Shown here: piece by piece, positions 1 through 7,527 of the stretch
Position numbering within the stretch: the stretch's first letter is position 1
Layout: every line of letters begins with the position of its first letter
Assembly (NCBI RefSeq): GCF_900107695.1
Contig: NZ_FNQP01000002.1
Coordinates: 183,341 to 247,340, forward strand
DNA length: 64,000 bases
Source: Thiothrix caldifontis
GTDB taxonomy: Bacteria > Pseudomonadota > Gammaproteobacteria > Thiotrichales > Thiotrichaceae
Direction: 5' to 3'
The notes under the pieces: model-generated
The model's input: the letters and a program-made list of their open reading frames with translations, nothing else
Told to the model about the DNA's origin: nothing
Databases searched by the model: none
Position numbers and translations under genes: made by a program

Positions 1-2
1 GT

Positions 3-611
3 AATTGTTTTCCTGTGCTGCGCAGCATTCTGGATGATGCGACATGGAATGCATTGGTACGCCAGTTTTATGCCGAACATACATGCACCACACCGTATTT
101 CCGTGAAATTTCGGCTGAATTTGTACAATGGCTGACAGCAACTATCACGTCGACTACGCTCAGCGAGCGCCTGCCATTTTTATTGGAACTCGTGCATTAC
201 GAATGGGTGGAGATTCCCCTGATGCTGGAGGATAGCAACATTGACTGGCAACACATTGATGCTGATGGCGACTTGCTGGACGGCATCCCTGTTCTCAACC
301 CTGTCATGCTACTACAAAGCTACCAATACCCGGTGCACCGTATTAGTTCTGCATACCTCCCCAATGCACCAGACCCTACACACTTGTTATTGCTGCGGAA
401 CCCCCAAAACCGCATCGAGTTTGTGGTGTTGAACACAGTAACCGCCCGCTTAGTGCAATTACTGCAAGAAGGTTTGAGCGGACGTGCTGCCATCACCTGC
501 ATTGCACAAGACATTCAACACCCTAACCCCATACAATTATTGGAATTTGGTTTACAATTATTAAACCAATTTAAGCAACAACACGTGTTACTGGGTGTCA
601 TCATTCGCTAA
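3..611 (+). CDS. HvfC/BufC-type protein, C-terminal part (5' end outside window)
   Basis: The reading frame is already open at the left edge (codons before the GTG at 15 read N-C-F-P), so the true start is upstream. About 200 residues are visible. They resemble the C-terminal part of the DUF2063/HvfC (BufC) family, which works with a DUF692 (HvfB/BufB) enzyme in modifying small cysteine-containing peptides; this is family knowledge and the partner genes would lie outside the window. The protein is soluble, with no signal peptide or membrane segment in the visible part. The assignment rests on overall resemblance of the segment around FPVLRSILDD and the following helix-rich region, so it is moderate. 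Confidence 0.5.
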   Translation, partial: NCFPVLRSILDDATWNALVRQFYAEHTCTTPYFREISAEFVQWLTATITSTTLSERLPFLLELVHYEWVEIPLMLEDSNIDWQHIDADGDLLDGIPVLNPVMLLQSYQYPVHRISSAYLPNAPDPTHLLLLRNPQNRIEFVVLNTVTARLVQLLQEGLSGRAAITCIAQDIQHPNPIQLLEFGLQLLNQFKQQHVLLGVIIR

Positions 612-669
612 TAGGGCGACGTTATAGTGCCACTTATCAGCAATAAACCTCGCTATCAGCAAATTCTAG

Positions 670-725
670 GTTGCCCTCAACAAGGAATGTGTTATTTAGG
701 TAATATATTCTTTGTTGAGGGCAAC
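670..725 (+). promoter_or_regulatory. Long inverted repeat covering the ribosome site of the next gene
   Basis: Bases 670-688 and 707-725 are reverse complements at 18 of 19 positions, with an 18-base AT-rich loop. The right arm contains GAGGG (716-720), the likely Shine-Dalgarno site for the ATG at 732. As RNA this would form a strong hairpin hiding that site; as DNA it could be an operator. There is no T-run after it, so it is not a typical terminator. Confidence 0.6.
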
Positions 726-731
726 AACACC

Positions 732-947
732 ATGCACACATCTCCACAACTCACTGTCATTGTTAGTATTCTTCTGGCTACCAGTTTAATCACCGGGTGT
801 ACGGAAACCCTACCATCCAAAGCAACAGAGCCACAAAGTGTCCAAGACATTGCCAAGGAAGCGATGAATTCCAAAGGCAAGTTAAGCAAGGAACAAATTG
901 ATGCCTTGATCAGAGCCAATGCTGCCTGCCGACCTGATGATAAGTAA
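732..947 (+). CDS. Small predicted lipoprotein
   Basis: A 71-residue protein with a typical lipoprotein signal: a short charged start, a hydrophobic stretch and a lipobox ending LITGC near residue 20. The mature part is polar and helical (segments around QSVQDIAKEAM and KEQIDALIRANAAC), with a second cysteine close to the end. The ATG at 732 is chosen over an upstream start because the signal peptide begins there and GAGGG lies at the right distance. That ribosome site sits inside the hairpin at 670-725. No family was recognised. The next gene begins only a few bases after its stop. Confidence 0.6.
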   Translation: MHTSPQLTVIVSILLATSLITGCTETLPSKATEPQSVQDIAKEAMNSKGKLSKEQIDALIRANAACRPDDK

Positions 948-954
948 TAATCCC

Positions 955-1971
955 ATGCAAACACTCGCCACCCTATTAATCGGTTTTTCGGTATTCAGTG
1001 CCCTGCTACTTGCGTTGACGCATTTCCGCTACAAAAACTATCAAGGACACACACTAGCACAAGCGATGGGCATTATTCTGCTCTTAACCCTCAGCAGCTT
1101 ACAACTCGCCCATTTTGCCTACTTACAAAACACTGTGGACGTTATTCACAGCCCGTATTACGCGGTACTGTTGTTTGCGGTCGCACCTGCCTTTTATTTA
1201 TTCAGTAAACCGCTATTACAACCGTTCAGCGTGACCAGCCCTAGGCAACTGCTGCATTTACTGCCGATACTGCTTGCTCCCTTGCTACCCTACACGCTGG
1301 CGTTACCCTTGGCATTTGCGGTGGGTACTGGCTATTTACTATGGCTAGCTCGCAGTTTGTACGCATTGCGTGCCCAACGCAGCCGCTTCCAGTTGGAGTT
1401 GATGCTGTTAGGGGGCGTTTTTGTCATAGCGATAGCGGTATTGATCCTCGGCTTGAGTCTGCCGCTGCTGACAGAAAAGTGGTTTTTCTCGCTATACGCC
1501 AGCGCCATTGGCTGTGCCTTTCTACTCACCCAGTTAGTCCTGAATGTGACTCCGCAACTGTCTACCGATGTGAGTGAAGCAGCAGCAGAAACTTACGCCG
1601 TCTCCACCTTAAATAACGTCAATTGCGATGCAGCATTGGCGGAGCTGGAAGCCTGTATGCAGGAGGAAGAATTGTTCCGTCGCCCTGATTTGGATTTGCC
1701 CACCTTAGCCGCACACATCGGGCTTTCCAGCCACCAACTCTCGGAATTAATCAATACCCGTTTGGGCAAAGGCTTTTCACGCTACGTGCGCGAGTTTCGG
1801 GTCGAAGCGGCAGAAGATATGTTGCAGGAAGAGCCGTCTGCTTCGGTGTTGTCGGTGGGGATGAGCGTTGGCTTTACCTCGCAATCCACATTCTACGAAG
1901 CCTTCCGCGAACTGACGGGGATGACACCGGGGCAATTTCGCAAAATCCACGCACTTTCTGCTCCGCAATGA
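955..1971 (+). CDS. Membrane-bound AraC-family transcriptional regulator
   Basis: A 338-residue protein. Its first two thirds hold about six or seven hydrophobic segments (for example residues 1-23, then around MGIILLLTLSSLQL, LLFAVAPAFYLF and WFFSLYASAIGCAFLL). The last ~100 residues are a two-helix-turn-helix AraC domain (LAAHIGLSSHQLSELIN, then SVGMSVGFTSQSTFYEAFRE, ending TPGQFRK). Such proteins are thought to pass a membrane signal to a DNA-binding domain; the ligand is unknown. An alternative ATG at 937 in the same frame would overlap the lipoprotein gene by 11 bases. Neither start has a clear ribosome site, so the start is uncertain. Confidence 0.8.
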   Translation: MQTLATLLIGFSVFSALLLALTHFRYKNYQGHTLAQAMGIILLLTLSSLQLAHFAYLQNTVDVIHSPYYAVLLFAVAPAFYLFSKPLLQPFSVTSPRQLLHLLPILLAPLLPYTLALPLAFAVGTGYLLWLARSLYALRAQRSRFQLELMLLGGVFVIAIAVLILGLSLPLLTEKWFFSLYASAIGCAFLLTQLVLNVTPQLSTDVSEAAAETYAVSTLNNVNCDAALAELEACMQEEELFRRPDLDLPTLAAHIGLSSHQLSELINTRLGKGFSRYVREFRVEAAEDMLQEEPSASVLSVGMSVGFTSQSTFYEAFRELTGMTPGQFRKIHALSAPQ

Positions 1972-2010
1972 TCTTTCCGTAACGGCAATCGACTCCTGAA
2001 CGATCAAAAC

Positions 2011-2028
2011 GGAGGCATTTTTGCCTCC
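2011..2028 (+). repeat. Perfect 7-bp inverted repeat after the AraC-type gene
   Basis: GGAGGCA and TGCCTCC pair around a TTTT loop, about 40 bases after the stop. It may be a weak terminator, but no run of T follows the stem, so its role is open. Confidence 0.35.
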
Positions 2029-2111
2029 CATCGCCTTATGCTGCCCTCATCGAATGTACTTGCCAGCACCCAATGGCTTAGCTAAAGTTATGACTAACCA
2101 AGGAGCTAACC

Positions 2112-2339
2112 ATGCAAGTCAATATCCACGAAGCCAAAACCCAGCTTTCCCACCTTATACAATGCGTGCTGAACGGGGAGGAGGTCATCATCGCCCGCAA
2201 TAATCAGCCCATGGTGCGCCTGCAAGCCCTCACCAAACCACCCGCCAAGCGCAAGCTCGGTTCACTAAGCGGTTTGGTCAAATATACCGCTGATGATTTC
2301 GACGCACCGCTGGATGATTTTCAGGAATACATGGCATGA
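2112..2339 (+). CDS. Phd/YefM-family antitoxin
   Basis: A 75-residue protein beginning MQVNIHEAKTQLSHLI, which is typical of Phd/YefM (VapB-like) antitoxins: an N-terminal dimerising and DNA-binding fold (EVIIARNNQPMVRL) followed by a flexible acidic tail that would bind the toxin. AGGAG at about 2101 gives a good ribosome site. The stop overlaps the start of the PIN toxin gene by four bases, so the two are translationally coupled. Family members repress their own operon; no clear operator was identified here. Confidence 0.85.
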   Translation: MQVNIHEAKTQLSHLIQCVLNGEEVIIARNNQPMVRLQALTKPPAKRKLGSLSGLVKYTADDFDAPLDDFQEYMA

Positions 2340-2740
2340 GAGCATTATTGGATACCCATACCCTGCTATGGGTGGTTGACAGCCCTGACAAACTGCCAGC
2401 CACCGTCACAGCCATCTGCGAAGACGAAAACAATGCCCTTTTCATCAGCATTGCCAGCTTCTGGGAACTCGCTATTAAGATGAGCCTCGGTAAAATCGAA
2501 CTGGGCGACAATGCATTGGTTCACCTGAAAACATGGTGTGATGACAACGCCGTCCAGCTTTTGCCGATCAGCTTGAGTCACTGCCAACAGGTTCAAATTC
2601 TACCGTTTCATCACCGTGATCCGTTTGACCGCTTGCTGATTGCGCAGGCATTGTGCGATCAGTTGGTGCTGCTCAGTGCCGACGAGCATTTTGCTGATTA
2701 CGGCGTTGAGGTGATTTGGAAACATTCAAAGGATACCTGA
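2336..2740 (+). CDS. PIN-domain toxin (VapC type)
   Basis: A 134-residue PIN-domain ribonuclease, the toxin partner of the upstream Phd/YefM antitoxin. The expected acidic metal-binding residues are visible: D6 (LLDTHTLLW), E44 (SFWELAIK), D95 and D98 (DPFDRLLIAQA), with D116 (SADEHF) as a possible further ligand. The set looks intact, so it should be an active RNase when free of antitoxin. Its TGA overlaps the ATG of the next, truncated YhcG gene (TGATG at 2738-2742), which places that gene in the same transcript. Confidence 0.85.
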   Translation: MRALLDTHTLLWVVDSPDKLPATVTAICEDENNALFISIASFWELAIKMSLGKIELGDNALVHLKTWCDDNAVQLLPISLSHCQQVQILPFHHRDPFDRLLIAQALCDQLVLLSADEHFADYGVEVIWKHSKDT

Positions 2741-3363
2741 TGCCCACAACACCGAAAGCCACTCCGCCCGAACAACTCTACGCCCAAATCCGCCAACTCT
2801 TGCAAACCGCACAAACGCAGGTGCAAGCAGCCATCAATCACGCGATGGTGCAATGCTATTGGGAAATCGGGCGCATGATCGTGGAATATGAGCAAGGCGG
2901 CGAAGCGCGGGCAGAATACGGCAAGCAGACATTGCAATACCTCTCGAACAAACTCAGTCGGGAGTTTGGCAACGGTTTCAAAGAGCGCAATATCCAATAC
3001 ATGCGGGCGTTTTATCTGGCTTACCCAATTTCGCACGCAGTGAGTGCACAATTGACGTGGACACATTATCGCCACCTGCTCCGCGTCGAAAACCCCGCCG
3101 CCCGCGCTTGGTATGCCAACGAAGCCATCACCCAAGGCTGGAGCACCCGCGCTCTCGACCGCCAAATCAGCACTTTGTTTTACGAACGCCTGCTATCCAG
3201 CGGTGATGCGCACAAAACGGGAGTCGCTGCCGAAGCCCAGCAACTGATTGCCGAACAAGCTCCGCCCGACCCGCGTGATTTCATCCGTGACCCTTACGTG
3301 CTGGAATTTCTGCAAGCCAAAGTGGATGCGGGTTTGAGCTGCTCCAGCGTTTGCAACACCTGA
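2740..3363 (+). pseudogene. Truncated YhcG-type gene (DUF1016 N-terminal domain only)
   Basis: This 207-residue frame matches the N-terminal half of the YhcG/DUF1016 family of PDDEXK nucleases: CYWEIGRMIVEYEQGG, LSREFGNGFKERNIQYMRAF and LTWTHYRHLLRVENPAARAWY are characteristic. It reaches the opening of the nuclease domain (RDFIRDPYVLEFL) and then changes to unrelated sequence, ending about 15 residues later. Family members are usually around 350 residues, so the catalytic domain is lost. The last 70 bases overlap the 3' end of the opposing TIR gene, which marks a recombination junction near 3320-3345. A free N-terminal domain might still bind DNA or act as a regulator, but it is most simply a broken gene. 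Confidence 0.75.
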
Positions 3364-4391
3364 TCAATAAACGCCTGCCGGGAATTGCGCACAAAATGGA
3401 AACCACTGGCATCCCGCTGGGCGTGTTCCATTTCATATTCATACAACCAATGGGCGTGTTGTTCGTCTTCGATGTCAGCCGCTTGCAGCGTATCAGCAAC
3501 CCACACCAGTGATGGCGTAGCGCGTTGCCGCACTGCCCCGGCGTGCAGGCGTGGAAAGGTCATGTCCGCCATGCCATCAATCTCGCGCCCGCCCCACTGA
3601 TCCAGCAGGTGAATGCTCAAACTGGCTTGTTCCAGCGTTTCTGCCAGTTTCTGCTGGTGTTCGCTCGCTGCATACGGTGGCGGCAACGACGGCAAAATAA
3701 TGGCTTTATCGCCGATTTCTGCCAGCAAACGCTTGCGGAACGGTTTCAGGGTATCTGCCACATCCGCCAGAAAAATGCGGGGCAACTCGCTCGACGCATC
3801 CTCAGCAATAGGCACAACCGGGGCAGGCATCTGTTTACCCAAGGCATCCATCAGATCAGTGGCGTCTTCCACCAATTGGCGCATCGTCTTGTCGAAAGCG
3901 GCAGCCTGCATAGCCAGCGGATACCCAAACTGCGTGGTCTTATCGGGCGCATCATGCAGCTTGAAACCAACCGTGCCCGCCAACTCTTCAGGCCACTGCT
4001 GATGGTGAATATTGCTGATCAGCACATTGAACAGCCGCGAGTCATTGCCCACCATAATACCGTTACGGAAACGGCGGTTATGCGCCATGAACCAGCCCAG
4101 TTCTTTGCGGCAATAGGCTGACCCTTGGTAATTGTGGGAATGCAGCACCAGAAAAATGGCGGTTTTCTCGATAGCCTGTTGAATTTCAGCATCAAAAGCA
4201 GTGCTGCCACGCAAACCTTGATCATCGAACCAGATGTTCAGCCCTTTCAACCCACGCCGTTTCACCAGCCAGTTTTCCAGATAATCCCGAAATTGCGTTA
4301 CCCACCCTGCCGTTTCACCGGGCAATACCACATTGTCATCACGCGAATAGCTGATGAAAATGTCGCAGTCATAACCGGCGGTATAAGCCAT
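3294..4391 (-). CDS. Protein with a TIR domain and a second TIR-like domain
   Basis: A 365-residue protein. Residues ~8-125 form a TIR domain: DIFISYSRDD at the start, then IWFDDQGLRGSTAFDAEIQ, and SAYCRKELGW with E97 as the likely catalytic glutamate of an NAD-cleaving TIR. Residues ~203-300 look like a second, divergent TIR-like unit (RIFLADVADTLKPFRKRL, then LSIHLLDQWGG). Bacterial TIR proteins commonly serve in anti-phage defence. The ATG at 4391 is preferred to 4445 because the TIR fold begins there. The last ~13 residues are read from sequence of the opposing yhcG fragment, so the original C-terminus or a downstream partner may be missing. Confidence 0.75.
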   Translation of the reverse strand: MAYTAGYDCDIFISYSRDDNVVLPGETAGWVTQFRDYLENWLVKRRGLKGLNIWFDDQGLRGSTAFDAEIQQAIEKTAIFLVLHSHNYQGSAYCRKELGWFMAHNRRFRNGIMVGNDSRLFNVLISNIHHQQWPEELAGTVGFKLHDAPDKTTQFGYPLAMQAAAFDKTMRQLVEDATDLMDALGKQMPAPVVPIAEDASSELPRIFLADVADTLKPFRKRLLAEIGDKAIILPSLPPPYAASEHQQKLAETLEQASLSIHLLDQWGGREIDGMADMTFPRLHAGAVRQRATPSLVWVADTLQAADIEDEQHAHWLYEYEMEHAQRDASGFHFVRNSRQAFIDQVLQTLEQLKPASTLACRNSST

Positions 4392-4504
4392 TCGATACCT
4401 TAGGGGAGGGTTTGAGTCATCCAGTGCATGTAAGGCAACATACAAAAGCTAACCACAGGTTGCAATAAATGATTACAGGCGAATAGAAAACAAACGGAAC
4501 TCAC

Positions 4505-4544
4505 TGAGTTACAAATTGGCGTGGACACATGACCGCCACCTTTT
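4505..4544 (+). pseudogene. Second short YhcG (DUF1016) remnant
   Basis: By eye these 40 bases match 3041-3080 in the truncated YhcG gene at about 31 positions. They read LSYKLAWTHDRHLL, close to the family motif QLTWTHYRHLL. The match ends at the stop codon of the DUF4143 gene. It appears to be a scrap of a second nuclease gene left by rearrangement. Confidence 0.45.
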
Positions 4545-5703
4545 AGTTGAAGATTTCCGCCACATTGGTGTACGGCAACGCCTCAACCCCATCACTAAAC
4601 GCCATACGCTCACCGCTATACACCACATAGCGACGCGTCAATGCCGCATTCGTGTCTGCAAACCGCTGCAAGCCTTTCTTAAAGCTACTGTTCCACGTCG
4701 CTGCCGCCTTGATTTCCACCCCCGTCAACTGACTGCCCGATTTGAACAGCAAGTCGATTTCATTGCCCTGATAATCGCGGAAAAAGTACAAATTTGCGCT
4801 CAAACCTTGGTTATAACGGGTCTTCAACGCCTCCAACACCACCAGATTTTCAAACAAGCTCCCCATGAGCGGGTCACGCGCCACTTGCGATGGCTTCTCA
4901 ATATCCAGCAAATAACTCAGCAAGCCCGTATCTGTGAAGTAATATTTAGGTGATTTAATCACGCGCTTGCCAAAGTTTTCAAAATACGGCGGCAATGCAA
5001 ACACAATGAACGACGCTTCCAAAATCGACAACCACTGTTTGACCGTTTTGCTATCAACCCCAACATCACTTGCCAGCGATTGGTAATTGATGATTTGTCC
5101 CACCCGCCCCGCCAATAATTTGATGAATTTCTCAAACAAATTGGCATCTTTCAGGTGAATAAGCTGGCGAACATCGCGCTCCACATACGTCTGGTAGTAA
5201 TTCGCATAAGCCGTGTACGGGCGTTGCTGCTGGTCATAAATACGCGGCAAAAAACCGTGGTGGATGTATTCCGCAAAATCATCGAAACGAATCCCTGCCG
5301 CTGTCAATTCCGCTATCGACAGCGGCAACAAATGCAGAATTCCCGTCCGTCCTGCCAGCGATTGCGTAATCGCCGCTCGCAATACCAGTTGATGCGAACC
5401 CGTCAAGACAAACTGCCCTTGGCGACCGCTTTGATCAACGATGCCCTGCAAATAGCTCAACAAGTGCGGCACGCGCTGCACCTCATCAAAAATGACGTTC
5501 CCAACATAGCGTTTCAAAAATGCCTTGGGGTCATCGAGGGCAAATTGGCGCGTTTCGGGCGTTTCCAAACTGACGTATTCGTACTCAGGCAAAACCGAGC
5601 GTACCAGCGTGGTCTTGCCTGCTTGTCGGGGACCAATCACCGTCACAATCGGGTATTCACGCAACTGCGTCAGAAATTCAGTAGCAATGCTTCGTATAAT
5701 CAT
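4543..5703 (-). CDS. AAA ATPase with DUF4143 domain
   Basis: A 386-residue protein of the widespread AAA_14/DUF4143 family. The Walker A loop is GPRQAGKTTL (about residues 24-33), the Walker B region is VIFDEVQRVP, and a sensor-like LTGSHQL follows. The C-terminal half carries DUF4143, which often resembles a nuclease-like fold (EIDLLF and GVEIKA are typical). The cellular role is unknown; such genes occur widely in accessory regions. It stands alone, divergent from lipA, and its 3' end abuts a YhcG scrap. Confidence 0.85.
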   Translation of the reverse strand: MIIRSIATEFLTQLREYPIVTVIGPRQAGKTTLVRSVLPEYEYVSLETPETRQFALDDPKAFLKRYVGNVIFDEVQRVPHLLSYLQGIVDQSGRQGQFVLTGSHQLVLRAAITQSLAGRTGILHLLPLSIAELTAAGIRFDDFAEYIHHGFLPRIYDQQQRPYTAYANYYQTYVERDVRQLIHLKDANLFEKFIKLLAGRVGQIINYQSLASDVGVDSKTVKQWLSILEASFIVFALPPYFENFGKRVIKSPKYYFTDTGLLSYLLDIEKPSQVARDPLMGSLFENLVVLEALKTRYNQGLSANLYFFRDYQGNEIDLLFKSGSQLTGVEIKAAATWNSSFKKGLQRFADTNAALTRRYVVYSGERMAFSDGVEALPYTNVAEIFN

Positions 5704-5796
5704 AGTATTAGAGAATAATTCATGACTATCTGGAGTTCAACTCCATTATGTCTTATTGAGATAATAACGATTAACCCTAATCAGCCCTCTTAGGTT

Positions 5797-5802
5797 TATA
5801 AT
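5797..5802 (+). promoter_or_regulatory. Possible -10 element for lipA
   Basis: TATAAT lies about 35 bases before the lipA start. No good -35 hexamer was found at the usual spacing, so this is only a weak promoter prediction. The rest of the 133-base interval between the divergent genes shows nothing else clear. Confidence 0.3.
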
Positions 5803-5836
5803 GTCGACAATCCACTAAACGAGACACGACAACCTC

Positions 5837-6787
5837 ATGGAACGCAAAGAACCCGGACACAAAGAACGCGGTGCCGACAAAGTATCCCGCATCCCGATCA
5901 AGGTCGAGCCAACCACCGAATTTCGCCGCAAACCGGCGTGGATCAAAGCCAAAGCTCCGACCACACCAGAAGTGAAACGCCTCAAAGCCATCTTGCGCGA
6001 ACAAAAGCTACACACTGTCTGCGAAGAAGCCGCCTGCCCCAACCTCGGCGAATGCTTCACCCACGGCACCGCCACTTTCATGATCATGGGCGACATTTGC
6101 ACGCGCCGCTGCCCATTCTGCGACGTATCCCACGGCAAACCGCTGCCCTTGGATGAAGCCGAACCGGACAATATGGCGGAAACCATCCGCGCCATGAACC
6201 TGCGTTACGTGGTCATCACCTCGGTTGACCGCGATGACTTGCGTGATGGCGGCGCGGCACATTTCGTGAAGTGCATCCAAAAATCCCGCGAACTGAACCC
6301 GAACCTGCAAATCGAAATCCTCACCCCCGATTTTCGCGGGCGCATGGAAATCGCCCTACAAATCCTCGAAACTGCGCCGCCGGACGTGTTTAACCACAAT
6401 ATGGAAACCGTGCCGCGCCTTTATAAGCAATCGCGCCCCGGTGCGGATTACCAGTATTCGCTGAATTTAATCAAAGAATTCAAGAAGCTATTCCCCGACA
6501 TCCCCAGTAAATCCGGTTTGATGTTGGGCTTGGGCGAAACCAAAGAAGAAGTGATTGCCACCCTGCAAGACTTGCGTGACCACGACTGCGATATGTTGAC
6601 ACTAGGGCAATATTTGCAACCCAGCCGCCACCATTTGCCGGTGGATAGGTTCGTGCATCCCGATGAATTTGCGGAACTTGCCGAGATTGCTACCGCCATG
6701 GGGTTCAGCAAAGTCGCCAGTGGCCCGATGGTGCGCTCGTCCTACCATGCCGACCAACAAGCGGCTGGAACGTTTGCAGGCACATGA
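5837..6787 (+). CDS. lipA: Lipoyl synthase
   Basis: A 316-residue radical SAM enzyme that inserts two sulfurs into octanoyl groups on the lipoyl domains of 2-oxoacid dehydrogenases and the glycine cleavage H protein. Both iron-sulfur sites are visible: C62, C67 and C73 ([12 protein letters not shown]) for the auxiliary sulfur-donating cluster, and C88, C92 and C95 (CTRRCPFC) for the radical SAM cluster. The family C-terminus ([13 protein letters not shown]) is present. Length is normal. lipB is not adjacent. The stop overlaps the next gene by four bases (ATGA), suggesting co-translation. Confidence 0.97.
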   Translation: MERKEPGHKERGADKVSRIPIKVEPTTEFRRKPAWIKAKAPTTPEVKRLKAILREQKLHTVCEEAACPNLGECFTHGTATFMIMGDICTRRCPFCDVSHGKPLPLDEAEPDNMAETIRAMNLRYVVITSVDRDDLRDGGAAHFVKCIQKSRELNPNLQIEILTPDFRGRMEIALQILETAPPDVFNHNMETVPRLYKQSRPGADYQYSLNLIKEFKKLFPDIPSKSGLMLGLGETKEEVIATLQDLRDHDCDMLTLGQYLQPSRHHLPVDRFVHPDEFAELAEIATAMGFSKVASGPMVRSSYHADQQAAGTFAGT

Positions 6788-7527
6788 ATGTTGTCACCAG
6801 CCGCACGCTGGAATTCCTACTCTTGCCCCCCGGTAACTTGGTGTTGTTCGTATTGCTGGCACTGCTGCTCTACCGCTGGCGTGGCGCGATGCTAACCGTG
6901 TTATTCACCGGCATCGTACAAACCGTGGTAATAAGTCTGCCGGTGGTTGCCGAAAAACTTATGGTGGGTTTGGAACAGCAATACCCGCCTACACCCGAAC
7001 TGTGGTTACAAGCGCCATTGCCCGAAGCTATCGTGATTCTGGGCGCAGAACGCAACCTCGAAGCCATTGAATACGCCGGGCGTATGAGTGCCAGCACCGA
7101 GTTAGAACGCCTCAATTACGCTGCGCATTTACACCGCAAAACCGGCTTGCCCATATTACTCTCCGGCAGTGATCGGGATGTCAGTTTTATGCGCGAGGTG
7201 CTGGAAAATACGTTCCAAGTACCGTTGCGCTGGCAGGAAAACCAAAGCCACACCACATGGGAAAATGCCGCTTTCACCGATCAACTACTGGCAGATGCGG
7301 GGATTCGTTCCGCATGGGTCGTGACGCACGCATGGCACATGCCGCGTGCCATGCAAGTGTTTGCGGATCGGCAAGTGCAGTATCTTCCCGCCTCCCTCAG
7401 TTATGGGTCGAGTAATTTTTGGCGGCATGAATGGTTGTGGTGGGTTCCACAAGCCAATGCGCTGGCTCGCAGCCAAACAGCCCTGCACGAATGGCTGGGG
7501 CTGCTGGCTTATGGGGTCAGGCATTAA
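6784..7527 (+). CDS. YdcF/ElyC-type DUF218 membrane protein
   Basis: A 247-residue protein with two N-terminal membrane segments (about residues 10-28 and 35-55) followed by a DUF218 domain: [35 protein letters not shown] and [13 protein letters not shown] are the family landmarks. ElyC in E. coli, a relative, affects cell envelope polymer synthesis, but the reaction is not settled. It overlaps lipA by four bases. Its stop also overlaps, by three bases, the stop of the convergent gene on the other strand. Confidence 0.8.
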   Translation: MNVVTSRTLEFLLLPPGNLVLFVLLALLLYRWRGAMLTVLFTGIVQTVVISLPVVAEKLMVGLEQQYPPTPELWLQAPLPEAIVILGAERNLEAIEYAGRMSASTELERLNYAAHLHRKTGLPILLSGSDRDVSFMREVLENTFQVPLRWQENQSHTTWENAAFTDQLLADAGIRSAWVVTHAWHMPRAMQVFADRQVQYLPASLSYGSSNFWRHEWLWWVPQANALARSQTALHEWLGLLAYGVRH

